Origin: UBA3064 sp016868095
GTDB taxonomy: Bacteria > Pseudomonadota > Gammaproteobacteria > Burkholderiales > Burkholderiaceae_E
DNA length: 29,135 nt
Direction of reading: 5' to 3'
Assembly (NCBI GenBank): GCA_041175665.1
Contig: JBEDEM010000018.1
Location: 1-29,135 of the forward strand
The number at the start of each line of letters is the position of its first letter. Within the stretch, counting starts at the first letter, position 1. Made by a program: the position numbers and the translations under genes. This document shows, one piece after another, positions 16,203 through 23,920 of the stretch. The notes under the pieces were generated by a model. That model worked only from the letters and a program-made list of their open reading frames with translations, was not told the origin of the DNA and did not search any database.

Positions 16203-17453
16203 TTGAACCTAACCGCCACCCAGCGGCGCATCCTGATTTGGATGTGCTTATTCATTGCTGTCAATCAGTTTGGATTTGGCGCGCTCATACCGGTTTTGCC
16301 GCTTTATGCCGAAGCTTTTGGTGTTCCCGCGTCGGCAGTTGGCTCGACCATCGCCGTGTATGGTTTGGCGCGCATGTTCTCTGCGCCCATGGCTGGTCGC
16401 TTTGCAGATGCGCGCGGCCGGCGCATTTCGATGGCCATGGGCGGCGCACTATGCACGCTTGGGAATCTCTGGTGCGGCCTTGCGAGCGGCTTTAGCGAAT
16501 TTGTCATCGCAAGATTCATCGCTGGACTCGGTGCAGGATGGGTTCAGTCGGTCGGCTTAATTGTGCTTGCCGACATTAGCGAGCCCCAACAACGCGGGCG
16601 CATGATGGCGCTCTACCAGGGGAGTTTCCTGTTTGCTGTCGGGATAGGCCCCTTTCCTGGTGGATGGTTGGCCCAAGAGGCAGGGCTCGCCATGCCTTTT
16701 CTCGCATACGCGGGTGCTTCGATGTTCGCTGGCTTTGTTGCCTGGTTTGTTGTTGAAGAGACCGGCGTCGTGAATACGCTAAGGCATGGACAAAAAAATG
16801 GCGCTTTGACCGATGCAATGGCCTTTGATGCGAAGGCTGATCCACCGTTTTTGCTACAGATTCGATCGCTACTAAGCGATAGGGGATTTGCTTTAATTTG
16901 TCTGGTTGGCATGGCCAATGCAGTCGTCCGCACAGGTGGTCTTTTTCATATCGTTCCGATTCTTGCAGTAACAAAACTGGATCTGGGACCGCGTGATATT
17001 GGCTTGTATTTGGCGATAGGCAGCGTGCTTGGCCTCGTTGCGAGTTATCCCACGGGTCAACTTGCCGATCGATTTGGTCGAAAGCCGATCATCGTGCCCT
17101 CGGCCCTGTTGACCGCAGTTGCCTTTGGCATGTTTTACTGGGCACCGAATGCGCTTTGGTTTGCAGTTGCCTGTGCCACATGGGGCGTAGCAGCGGCTGT
17201 CAACGGTGCTGCTCCGGCGGCGTATGCGGCCGATCATGCAAAGCCGGGGATGAATGCTGCTGCGATGTCGAGCTATCGGATGATGTCTGATGTCGGCTAT
17301 GTGCTTGGTCCCATCGCACTTGGTGTGCTGGTCGACGTCGCTGGAACAGGCATCGCTTTGCTTTGTGCTGCGGGACTTATTGGCAGCGTGGGGTTTGTGT
17401 TTGCCCTTGCAGCACCAGAAAGTTATCGTTCTAGAACTCATCGAAACGATTAG
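16203..17453 (+). CDS. MFS transporter, DHA1-like
   Basis: Twelve-helix major facilitator, 416 residues. Motif A appears as GRFADARGRRIS after helix 2 and again as GQLADRFGRKPI after helix 8, showing the two-fold repeat; the central loop (about 190-215) is polar. The likely start is TTG, 6 nt after AGGG; the next in-frame ATG is 13 codons in and would cut the first helix. It follows the Rieske gene by 30 bp and is last in the plus-strand run, so it may move a substrate or product of that enzyme. Drug-efflux annotations are common for this family and cannot be told apart here. The stop overlaps the convergent GNAT stop. Confidence 0.85.
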   Translation: MNLTATQRRILIWMCLFIAVNQFGFGALIPVLPLYAEAFGVPASAVGSTIAVYGLARMFSAPMAGRFADARGRRISMAMGGALCTLGNLWCGLASGFSEFVIARFIAGLGAGWVQSVGLIVLADISEPQQRGRMMALYQGSFLFAVGIGPFPGGWLAQEAGLAMPFLAYAGASMFAGFVAWFVVEETGVVNTLRHGQKNGALTDAMAFDAKADPPFLLQIRSLLSDRGFALICLVGMANAVVRTGGLFHIVPILAVTKLDLGPRDIGLYLAIGSVLGLVASYPTGQLADRFGRKPIIVPSALLTAVAFGMFYWAPNALWFAVACATWGVAAAVNGAAPAAYAADHAKPGMNAAAMSSYRMMSDVGYVLGPIALGVLVDVAGTGIALLCAAGLIGSVGFVFALAAPESYRSRTHRND

Positions 17454-18052
17454 ATCGATGACTTAAACCCTTCTGACAAAGCTGCAAGAAAACGTTGCCG
17501 CGATAGGGCCCATAACTGCATATCGACCGACTCACCATGAATAAAATTTTTCGCCTCTTGTAAGCCTTCGAGTCGAAAACCTAATCGCTTCAATAAATGC
17601 TTCGAGCGTTCATTGCTCGGACCGACATCGGCGCGGACTCGCTGCGCGAGGTTTGTGCTGAAGAGGTGATTTAAAACTGATTGCAGGGCTTCACGCATCA
17701 GACCTCGCCCCCAAAATGGGCGGGAAAGACTGTAACCAACGCCCCATTCGATCCACGGGCTTGTCTGCGGCTTTAGCGGGTAGGCCTCGATTTCACCGAC
17801 AAAGACTTCGCTATTGCGTAATCGGATTGTCCACTTATAGAACAAGCCCGAAGTGTTGAGTAGCTCGAAGCGCGCCAGTGAGTCGGCAAGCACTTGTAAA
17901 TCAGTGCTCGCTTCAATGCCGGCATCTTGTGCAAAAGACTCATCCTGCCACATGGCCATAAAGTCGGTAGCGTCATCGACACGCACCGCCCGTAGCACAA
18001 TGCGCTCACTCAATATGACTGGGCACGAACGGTCTTGCGTAGGGGTGCTCAA
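17450..18052 (-). CDS. GNAT-family N-acetyltransferase (RimJ-like)
   Basis: 200-residue acetyltransferase of the RimJ/RimL-like GNAT branch. LSERIVLRAVRVDDATDF opens the domain, the acetyl-CoA loop is SRPFWGRGLMREAL (about 107-120), and VGPSNERSKHLLKRLGFRLEG is the usual C-terminal block. The acceptor could be a protein N-terminus or a small molecule; the sequence does not decide. The start overlaps the stop of the small upstream ORF as ATGA, implying coupling. Its 3' end overlaps the MFS gene by 4 nt in convergent orientation. Confidence 0.85.
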   Translation of the reverse strand: MSTPTQDRSCPVILSERIVLRAVRVDDATDFMAMWQDESFAQDAGIEASTDLQVLADSLARFELLNTSGLFYKWTIRLRNSEVFVGEIEAYPLKPQTSPWIEWGVGYSLSRPFWGRGLMREALQSVLNHLFSTNLAQRVRADVGPSNERSKHLLKRLGFRLEGLQEAKNFIHGESVDMQLWALSRQRFLAALSEGFKSSI

Positions 18053-18249
18053 CGACTCAAAAGATTTCTTCGATAGGCTTCGCGGACTTGTGCGAGCTCT
18101 CGATTAAGCTTGGCGCGTTGAGTCTTGGCGACGCTCGGGTTTGAGAGCTCAGCGATAAGCGCTTTCATCCGAACGCCAAGTTCGTTGGCCGTTGGATCTT
18201 CCTGCCCCGATCTGAGGGCAATCATTAAAGCGTCTGTGAAATCATTCAT
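18049..18249 (-). CDS. Small hypothetical protein, 66 residues
   Basis: I do not recognise this protein. It is predicted to be almost wholly helical and charged, with an Arg/Lys-rich second half (AKTQRAKLNRELAQVREAYRRN), which could form a short coiled coil. No signal or membrane segment. The case for a real gene is the ATGA overlap with the downstream acetyltransferase and an uninterrupted frame with sensible composition. The ribosome site is weak, and a second ATG lies one codon further in. A possible partner or substrate of the acetyltransferase, by position only. Confidence 0.6.
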   Translation of the reverse strand: MNDFTDALMIALRSGQEDPTANELGVRMKALIAELSNPSVAKTQRAKLNRELAQVREAYRRNLLSR

Positions 18250-18474
18250 GCCAAGGTATACGGCGAATTTTCAAAAAACGCTTAACGAAAAAAAGTTTAG
18301 CCCTAACGTAAGCTGCGAAGTAATTGTTGGGGAAACGCCATAAAAACTTCTTAAAAAGGCGCCGATTAGTGTTCCGAAACAACCGTTGGTCGAATTTAAA
18401 ACGCGTTTTATCTGACATGGCTGAAAGCTTTCAGTAGATTGCTCAGTCCGTCTCACGCAAAAGGAAGTGCAGGT
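18250..18474. promoter_or_regulatory. Divergent AT-rich region with two perfect 14-bp palindromes
   Basis: It separates the small ORF (minus) from the transglycosylase gene (plus). The first half is A-rich (runs around 18267-18292). TAAAACGCGTTTTA (18397-18410) and CTGAAAGCTTTCAG (18421-18434) are each perfect inverted repeats, separated by 10 bp with centres 24 bp apart. They are good candidates for regulator binding or for mRNA hairpins. No convincing -35/-10 pair was found. AAAAGGAAG (18459-18467) is a Shine-Dalgarno placed for a TTG start at 18475. Confidence 0.45.
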
Positions 18475-19770
18475 TTGCAAGCAAAGTCCGTCCCGCTAGG
18501 TACGCAACGATCGAGTCGAAGTCGTCAGGATTCGGTCAAGCAGTATATGAGTCGGCCAGTTTCGCCGATGGACTATGCCCGCGCCTTCGTTCATCGCGGG
18601 GAGGCGCTCTTGGATCTTGGTTTGCACGCCGAGGCCCTGATTTCTTTTGAGCGAGCACTGGGTTTTGATCCCCAGTATGTGCTGGCCCACCTCGGACGGG
18701 CGAAAACCTTGGCGGCGATGCAACAGCATCAGGCCGCTCTACAAATTTATGACAGGATGCGCAAGGATGAGTCTTTGCTGCGTCAAGATCCGGACCTTCG
18801 CCAAACGATCGAGCAAGCGATCCTTGCGTTGCATGAGCAAGCGCTGCCCCCTACTGATCGAGGCACCGTACCGGTCGGCGAAAAGCTCAGATCGATCGCC
18901 AATCAACTCAAGCTGCCCCGAGTCGAATCCAGGTGGTACAGGCGTGCTGTGCCCGTTCTTGGTCTTGCCTTGACCGCCAGCTTAGTGACGCCCTTCATTG
19001 AAGCATACGTTTCGGGTTTTGGCTTGCTGAAGGCAAATGACAGTCAAGTCATTGCAGCTTTGCCCGAGGCCGAGCCAACGATGGCAGCGCCTGGGCGGGA
19101 CAGTGATCGCGCAAAGTCTGATCCGAGCCAGGCTGATTTGAATCAGCGAACAAGTGCTGAGGGTGCTGACCAACAAGTTGCTGATGCGGCATACAACGCC
19201 TCCAGGACTTTACGCTATCGACCCAGCGTGTCGGCCGTACACTCTGGCCAGGCTAAGCCCTTGGCGAAGGCCGTTCGACCTCTTGACCCAGGCCAAAGAG
19301 ATCGAATTGCAAATTATATCGTTGAGCAATTCAGATCAAAGCCCAATATGGCGCATGCGGTGGTGCACGAAGCCGTGCTTGTTGGTAAGCAATTGCAACT
19401 CGACCCTTTGCTTTTGCTCGCAATCATTGCTGTGGAGTCTCGTTTTGATCCCATGGCTCAGAGCAATAGGGGGGCGCAGGGATTAATGCAAGTCCGTACC
19501 AGCGTTCATTCAGCAAGGTTTGATCCGTTTGGAGGCGTTTCTGCAGCCTTTGACTTTGCCACCAATATTCGCATCGGTGCCCAAATTCTTCAGGAACACC
19601 TCACAAGGCATGGATCGGTGGACTTAGCGCTCAAACATTACGTGGGTGCTGCTCGCATGGCCCACGACCAAGGTTATGCAGCTAAGGTTAGAAAAGAAAA
19701 ACTAAAACTTGAGCAGATCTGGCTTCAAGCTGCTGTATCAAGCGATCAACCCAAGCACGAAGGCTCTTAA
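18475..19770 (+). CDS. TPR protein with membrane helix and lytic transglycosylase domain
   Basis: About 431 residues in three parts. Residues about 30-110 hold TPR-like helices (AFVHRGEALLDLGLHAEALISFERAL and a following copy). A single hydrophobic helix lies at about 155-180, preceded by WYRR. After a Ser/Ala/Gln-rich linker, the C-terminal third is a soluble lytic transglycosylase (SLT) domain: LLAIIAVESRFDP with catalytic Glu321, NRGAQGLMQV, then IRIGAQILQ. The positive-inside rule puts the TPR part in the cytoplasm and the enzyme in the periplasm, where it would cleave peptidoglycan glycan strands. The start is uncertain: TTG 18475 has the best Shine-Dalgarno, TTG 18439 lies upstream, and ATG 18547 is also possible and keeps all domains. 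The stop codon lies in the tandem repeat. Confidence 0.82.
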   Translation: MQAKSVPLGTQRSSRSRQDSVKQYMSRPVSPMDYARAFVHRGEALLDLGLHAEALISFERALGFDPQYVLAHLGRAKTLAAMQQHQAALQIYDRMRKDESLLRQDPDLRQTIEQAILALHEQALPPTDRGTVPVGEKLRSIANQLKLPRVESRWYRRAVPVLGLALTASLVTPFIEAYVSGFGLLKANDSQVIAALPEAEPTMAAPGRDSDRAKSDPSQADLNQRTSAEGADQQVADAAYNASRTLRYRPSVSAVHSGQAKPLAKAVRPLDPGQRDRIANYIVEQFRSKPNMAHAVVHEAVLVGKQLQLDPLLLLAIIAVESRFDPMAQSNRGAQGLMQVRTSVHSARFDPFGGVSAAFDFATNIRIGAQILQEHLTRHGSVDLALKHYVGAARMAHDQGYAAKVRKEKLKLEQIWLQAAVSSDQPKHEGS

Positions 19771-19849
19771 GTCGTTGTTCTAGGATCTTAAGTCGTTGTC
19801 CTAAGGTCTTAAGTCGTTGTCCTAAGATCTTAAGTCGTTGTCCCAAGAT
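19766..19849. repeat. Tandem repeat, four 21-bp units, spanning both convergent stop codons
   Basis: Units begin at 19766, 19787, 19808 and 19829 and differ at a few bases; the shared core is CTTAAGTCGTTGTCC. Each unit has a CTTAAG palindrome, so TAA reads on both strands, and because 21 is a multiple of 3 every copy repeats the stop in frame for both genes. The transglycosylase stops in unit 1 and the CBS gene stops in unit 4; the other copies are back-up stops. Confidence 0.9.
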
Positions 19850-20264
19850 GTTTTGCGAGCTGATCGATCTGTTGCGATTGCTGATTTAGTAAATGTCGCA
19901 TCAAATCGCCAATTGAAATCATCCCGATCAAGTGACCTTGCTCAGTGACTGGAAGATGCCTGATACGACGTCCCATCATAAGGTCCATGCACCGCTCAAG
20001 TGGTGCTTCTGGGCCAACGGTCAGAGGCTCGCGGGTCATAATGGATTCGAGCGTTGTTTCAGCAGCAGATAGGCCTGGCCTCAAAACTTTCATCGCGCAA
20101 TCACCCTGAGTGACGATGCCTTTGAGCTTGCCCGCATCAACGACCAAAACGGAGCGCATCTTTCGATCGCGCATGAGGTCAAGAGCAGCGAGCACTTTCG
20201 CGCCAGGCGGCAGCGACACGGCGCCAGGTCGTTTGGTTGCGAGGCAGGTAGCGACGGTAGACAT
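19830..20264 (-). CDS. Two-CBS-domain protein
   Basis: 144 residues made almost entirely of a Bateman pair: CBS 1 about 8-65 (LDLMRDRKMRSVLVVDAGKLKGIVTQGD) and CBS 2 about 78-135 (PLERCMDLMMGRRIRHLPVTEQGHLIGMISIGDLM). Stand-alone pairs commonly bind adenine nucleotides and act as regulators or energy sensors; the ligand and target are unknown here. I use the ATG that begins MSTVATC, since a longer reading would overlap the divergent phhB gene. The last codons (LGTTT) are encoded by the tandem repeat. Confidence 0.88.
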   Translation of the reverse strand: MSTVATCLATKRPGAVSLPPGAKVLAALDLMRDRKMRSVLVVDAGKLKGIVTQGDCAMKVLRPGLSAAETTLESIMTREPLTVGPEAPLERCMDLMMGRRIRHLPVTEQGHLIGMISIGDLMRHLLNQQSQQIDQLAKHLGTTT

Positions 20265-20336
20265 GCCTCTTATTGAAAACCGATTCTTGACCCATGTAAA
20301 GTCTTTTCTTTGCTTTCTCTTGCAAGGGGAAAAACG
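20265..20336. promoter_or_regulatory. 72-bp divergent region of the CBS gene and phhB
   Basis: TTGACC (20287-20292) is a good -35-like hexamer towards phhB, but the pyrimidine-rich stretch 16-18 bp on offers only a poor -10. AAGGGG at 20324-20329 is the ribosome site 7 nt before the phhB ATG and fixes that start. Confidence 0.3.
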
Positions 20337-20684
20337 ATGAACGATAGGCCGCGCCAAAGCATTCAGGCCCATGCATTTATGCAGCAACTTAATGAGGGTA
20401 TCAGGGCGCACGGTCTTGAATCCGAGGGCTGGCGCTTGCTCGATTCCGGCGCCGCAATCGAGCGTCGTTATGCTTTTAAAGATTTTCGCTCGGGCTTCAG
20501 TTTCATGACTCACATGGCACTTTTTTCTGAGCGCCTCGATCATCACCCAACTTGGACCCAAGACTACAACACGCTGGCAGTGATCCTGCACACCCATGAT
20601 CTGGGTGGACTGAGTCATCTCGATCTGCTTTGGGCGATTGAAGCAGAGCGCGCTCACTACACGAAATTTATGACGTTAGGCTAA
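20337..20684 (+). CDS. phhB: Pterin-4a-carbinolamine dehydratase
   Basis: 115 residues, the normal size. It dehydrates 4a-hydroxytetrahydrobiopterin to the quinonoid dihydropterin, which is needed to recycle the cofactor of phenylalanine hydroxylase; related proteins also act in cofactor maintenance elsewhere. The active site is intact: DHHPTW (His69, His70, Pro71), YNTLAVILHTHD (His87) and GLSHLDLLWA. The start has a good AAGGGG ribosome site. No phenylalanine hydroxylase gene is in the window, so the partner is elsewhere or the role differs. Confidence 0.93.
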   Translation: MNDRPRQSIQAHAFMQQLNEGIRAHGLESEGWRLLDSGAAIERRYAFKDFRSGFSFMTHMALFSERLDHHPTWTQDYNTLAVILHTHDLGGLSHLDLLWAIEAERAHYTKFMTLG

Positions 20685-20723
20685 GCATTCAACCTTTGGA
20701 ATACGCGATAATCCGTACGAGAC

Positions 20724-20760
20724 GAGCCAGATCAGTCATGGCTCAGCCTTATGTTTTTTT
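20724..20760 (+). terminator. Weak candidate terminator after phhB
   Basis: Inverted repeat GAGCCA/TGGCTC (20724-20729 and 20739-20744) with a 9-nt loop, followed after 9 nt by seven T (20754-20760). The distance from stem to T-run is longer than ideal. Confidence 0.35.
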
Positions 20761-20800
20761 CCGAATCAGCGTCAAAGTATTTTTCAAGGGGAGTGTTGGC

Positions 20801-21739
20801 ATGCAACTTGGTCAATTCGACAAGCGTTTCAATTCATCAGCAAGATCAATGTTTGCGAGCAAGGCAGCGCAAAAGCGGCTGAAATATCAAATGCTTATCG
20901 TTGCCCTGGCTTTGCCGGGAGGGGTGATTGCAGCACCGCACAGTGGCGATTCGCATGCTTCGGTGGCTGATCAGGTGATTCAAGCCCAGCAGGATGCGCT
21001 GGGCAAAAATACGGCGGGTAAGGGCTATGGCCCGCAGTCGCCTCGCGATATTGATGCTTTATTTGGTCGCAATCTTGTTTCCTTTGGAACCGCTCCAAAA
21101 AGTAGTGAAATGAATTTATGTAACATTCACTTTCATAAAAATGCCGAACACAAAGGCGGACAATTCACAAAGTTTGCTGGAAACGGAGATGGACACGGCT
21201 ATGGTACCGGCTACAAATATGTCGGTGAGTTAAGCGCTGAAGAGCTCGCAAAGCCAGCAGCCGAGGTTTGCCCGAGTAAGCACGGTGGCCTTTATCCTGG
21301 CGATACGATCGAAGTTCACTATGTTTATTCCTCGGCAAGAGTACATCCAGGACCAAGTCTTGGAGCCTGTCTAAATGATGCGATCAAGAACCCCCAACTT
21401 CGTGTTGAGGCTCAAGTGATGGTGCTTGTGAATGATGCCAAGGCGAAGGATTTTCGTGAGCTTGCCAAAATTGGTGTCAAGGGAGGGTTGCATCAAGCAC
21501 TCAACATCCCTGGCGACACGGGTAAACCTGTTCAGTATGGTGGTTCGACTACCGGACCCGCCTACAACGAACAAGGCTCACCGTTCCAGGTTTCTTGGAG
21601 CGTTCGCCCGATGGTCACCAAAGTTCATATCGATACCGTGGGTGAATGGTGCAAAGGTAATGTGTTTAAAGAGGATCATGCCCACGGTGTCAGAAATCTC
21701 GTGGGGCACTACGAACTCTTATCGCCCATCAACCCCTGA
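20801..21739 (+). CDS. Secreted delta-class carbonic anhydrase
   Basis: Zinc enzyme interconverting CO2 and bicarbonate, delta class (first known from marine diatoms, with bacterial homologues). 312 residues, starting at the ATG 7 nt after AAGGGGAG. An unusually long basic N-region (about 30 residues) leads to a hydrophobic core, with cleavage likely near VIAAPH (about 48), so the enzyme should be periplasmic or exported. Putative zinc histidines lie in NLCNIHFHKNAEHK (His110, His112, His117). Other family blocks are GNGDGHGYGTGYKY and YPGDTIEVHYVYSSARVHPGP, with several Cys for disulfides. Delta class is assigned from these blocks; I cannot confirm the zinc set without an alignment. Confidence 0.82.
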   Translation: MQLGQFDKRFNSSARSMFASKAAQKRLKYQMLIVALALPGGVIAAPHSGDSHASVADQVIQAQQDALGKNTAGKGYGPQSPRDIDALFGRNLVSFGTAPKSSEMNLCNIHFHKNAEHKGGQFTKFAGNGDGHGYGTGYKYVGELSAEELAKPAAEVCPSKHGGLYPGDTIEVHYVYSSARVHPGPSLGACLNDAIKNPQLRVEAQVMVLVNDAKAKDFRELAKIGVKGGLHQALNIPGDTGKPVQYGGSTTGPAYNEQGSPFQVSWSVRPMVTKVHIDTVGEWCKGNVFKEDHAHGVRNLVGHYELLSPINP

Positions 21740-21745
21740 TGGGCG
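21723..21745. terminator. Perfect hairpin across the carbonic anhydrase stop codon
   Basis: Nine-bp stem CGCCCATCA/TGATGGGCG with a 5-nt loop; the TGA stop is the first three bases of the right arm. Only a broken T-rich stretch follows (TTGGCATTAATT). It lies in the 16-bp gap region of two convergent genes, so it could end transcripts from both sides or protect the 3' end. Confidence 0.5.
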
Positions 21746-21755
21746 TTGGCATTAA

Positions 21756-22760
21756 TTAGTCCAATCGAATATTTGCGCTTTTTATGAGTTTTGCGTGGCG
21801 GTCAAATTCCTCTGCGAGGAATTTTGCCGCCTCCTCAAGACTGCCGCCGCCTGGCACAACGCCGGTGCTTTGAAGCTTTTCCCTGACCGATGGCGTTGCC
21901 AAAATCCGACTTGCCTCTGCATTGAGTTTGCGCAAAATTTCTTGAGGCGTCTTGGAAGGGGCGAGTACCATCGCCCAGGTGTTCGCTATGAACGGCGTGC
22001 CTTGCTCTTTGAAGGTTGGGATGTCGGGGTAGCCCGGTAGGCGTTGCTCACTTGCCATGCCGATCAATTTGATCTTGCCGGCTTTTCCATGTTGAGCCAT
22101 GGCCAGCGGCACGTCGAACATTAACTGGATCGCTCCACCAATCAGATCAGTAAGTGCGGGTTGCGTGCCCTTATAGGGCACATGTTGCATGGAAAGGCCG
22201 TGATTAGCCATGAATTGTTCCATGGCCAAATGTGCAGCCGCACCTTTGCCCGAAGACCCAAAGTTAAGTTTGCTTGGATTGGCTTTGGCATAGGCGATGA
22301 GTTCTGCGGGCGTGCTGAATGGTGCATTCAAATTAGCACTGAGAATCAAAGGTGCAACACCAGTCAGGACGACTGGTGTTAGATCGCTTGCTGCATTAAA
22401 TGTCATTTTGGCGTAGAGCGCAGGATTAGCGGCATGCGCTGCAATCACCGTTGTCAGAGTGTAACCATCAGGCGGTGATTTGGCCACCATGTCAACCGCA
22501 ATCATGCTGTTCGCACCAGGCTTGTAGTCAAACAACACGGGTTGGCCAAGCACCTTCGCAAGCGGTTCTCCGATGGTACGAGCCATATTGTCAGTAAACC
22601 CGCCTGGCGTGTAGCCAACGAGCATTTTGATAGGCTTGGTCGGATAAGTCGCTTGGGCAAGCGCAGTGTTTAGGCCCATGGCTTCAAGGCCAGTCAACGC
22701 GCCTAAGCCGAGCGGTAGATGTAGAAGTTTGCGGCGATCGTTTTTCATGTTGCTTTGCAT
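21756..22760 (-). CDS. Bug-type tripartite tricarboxylate receptor 1
   Basis: Periplasmic solute-binding protein of the Bug/TctC family, 334 residues. The signal has a twin-arginine start (NDRRKLLHL) and AQA cleavage near 37. The mature start YPTKPIKMLVGYTPGGFTDNMAR is diagnostic, followed by the GSSGKGAAAHLAMEQF and HVPYKGTQPALTDLIGG blocks. Typical ligands are small carboxylates. No TctA/TctB membrane partners are nearby, which is common for Bug proteins. It lies 15 bp after receptor 2 and is probably co-transcribed. An ATG four codons in is an alternative start. Confidence 0.92.
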   Translation of the reverse strand: MQSNMKNDRRKLLHLPLGLGALTGLEAMGLNTALAQATYPTKPIKMLVGYTPGGFTDNMARTIGEPLAKVLGQPVLFDYKPGANSMIAVDMVAKSPPDGYTLTTVIAAHAANPALYAKMTFNAASDLTPVVLTGVAPLILSANLNAPFSTPAELIAYAKANPSKLNFGSSGKGAAAHLAMEQFMANHGLSMQHVPYKGTQPALTDLIGGAIQLMFDVPLAMAQHGKAGKIKLIGMASEQRLPGYPDIPTFKEQGTPFIANTWAMVLAPSKTPQEILRKLNAEASRILATPSVREKLQSTGVVPGGGSLEEAAKFLAEEFDRHAKLIKSANIRLD

Positions 22761-22775
22761 ATCGTTATGATGTTG

Positions 22776-23801
22776 CTAACTTAACTTAATCTGATTACGC
22801 TTGATGACATCAGCCATTCGTCCGCTATACGCCTTCATATAAGCCGCTAATTCGCCAGGGCCTTTGAAGTCGGGTTCAACTGATATGGTTGCAAAGGTCT
22901 TCTTAACTTCGGGACTTTGCATCGACTTCTCAATGATGCTTGCCATTTGGTCCACGATGGCTTTCGGCGTTCCGCCAGGTAGCATGACGCCAATCCATGC
23001 CCCCATGTCAAAACCCGTCAAACCAAGCGCTGTTGCGAAAGGGGGGACGCCGGGCACAAGGGGCGTTTCTCTGCCAATTGACAAGCCGTATGCCTTCAAT
23101 TTCCCCGCTCTAATCAGTGGCATTGTGGATGCTGCCGTCTCAACACAGTAATGAACCTGCCCGCTCATGACGTCTGCGAGTGCGGGAACACTTCCTTTGT
23201 AGGGGACATGAAGTGCTTGAATACCTGTTGCCGCGTTAAAAGCCTCAGCAAATAAGTGTGCGGTCGCTCCAGTACCCGAGGACGCAAAAGTAAACTTTCC
23301 AGGAGCGGCCTTCACCCGTGCCACAAAGTCGCGGATGTCTTTGGCAGGAAAGTCCGGAGCGGTGACCAGAACAAATGGGGCAATACCCATCAAAGCAACC
23401 GGGGCGAGGTCTTTCTCCGGATCAAAAGGCACCTTCTGCAAAAGTGGCGCAATCGAGACCGGTCCACTTGAGGCTGCAAGCAGGGTGTAGCCATCGGCAG
23501 GTGCTTTGGCCACCGCATCAGTGCCAATAACGCCGCCGGCGCCTGCTTTGTTTTCAACGACAACCGCCTGGCCGAGCGCTTTGCTGATCTCCTGAGCAGC
23601 GATTCGTCCCACCAGATCAGTCGCTTGCCCGGGGGTCCAGGGCACAATCATCTTCATGGGTCGGTTTGGGAATCCGGCTTGCGCGAACCCAAAGCCAGGC
23701 AGGCTCAAACCCAAACCAGTAACAAGTCCCGATTGGACCCAACGCCGGCGCGGTTGATTGGCAGGTGGCTTGCTAGTAGGTAAGTTCACCGATTGGCTCA
23801 T
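22776..23801 (-). CDS. Bug-type tripartite tricarboxylate receptor 2
   Basis: 341 residues, same family as the gene after it but clearly divergent, so not a recent duplicate. The signal has an arginine run (QPRRRWVQSG) suggesting Tat export, with cleavage FAQA/GFP near 42. The mature protein begins FPNRPMKMIVPWTPGQATDLVGR and has GTGATAHLFAEAF and HVPYKGSVPALADVMSG. The start is fixed by AAGGAG 8 nt upstream, which rules out 12 extra residues. The ligand is not predictable; the TrpB2-like gene upstream and the paired receptor suggest that uptake of an organic acid is linked with them, a weak inference. Confidence 0.92.
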   Translation of the reverse strand: MSQSVNLPTSKPPANQPRRRWVQSGLVTGLGLSLPGFGFAQAGFPNRPMKMIVPWTPGQATDLVGRIAAQEISKALGQAVVVENKAGAGGVIGTDAVAKAPADGYTLLAASSGPVSIAPLLQKVPFDPEKDLAPVALMGIAPFVLVTAPDFPAKDIRDFVARVKAAPGKFTFASSGTGATAHLFAEAFNAATGIQALHVPYKGSVPALADVMSGQVHYCVETAASTMPLIRAGKLKAYGLSIGRETPLVPGVPPFATALGLTGFDMGAWIGVMLPGGTPKAIVDQMASIIEKSMQSPEVKKTFATISVEPDFKGPGELAAYMKAYSGRMADVIKRNQIKLS

Positions 23802-23920
23802 TTGGATGTCTCCTTCATTGGTCTGATTTCGTATCATAACCCTGGGCCAGCCAGCCTACGACTTCCACCACTTTTGGGCTATTCGCTGGCAGGCGTTTTC
23901 ATGGGTTCTCCACTCGTTAA
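23802..23920 (-). other. 119-bp gap between trpB2-like and Bug receptor 2 genes
   Basis: It contains no recognisable gene. Read on the minus strand it holds GGCTGGCTGGCC and the receptor's Shine-Dalgarno AAGGAG. A seven-codon ATG frame (MKTPASE) is too small to assert as a leader peptide. No clear promoter or terminator seen. Confidence 0.4.

Noticed and set aside
16893..17441. 182-codon minus-strand frame opposite the MFS gene
   Set aside because: Cys/His/Arg-rich low-sense translation antisense to clear MFS helices.
23802..23920. Seven-codon ATG frame (MKTPASE) as a leader peptide, and a second short Trp-rich frame
   Set aside because: Too short, no regulatory codons or attenuator hairpin, no supporting context.
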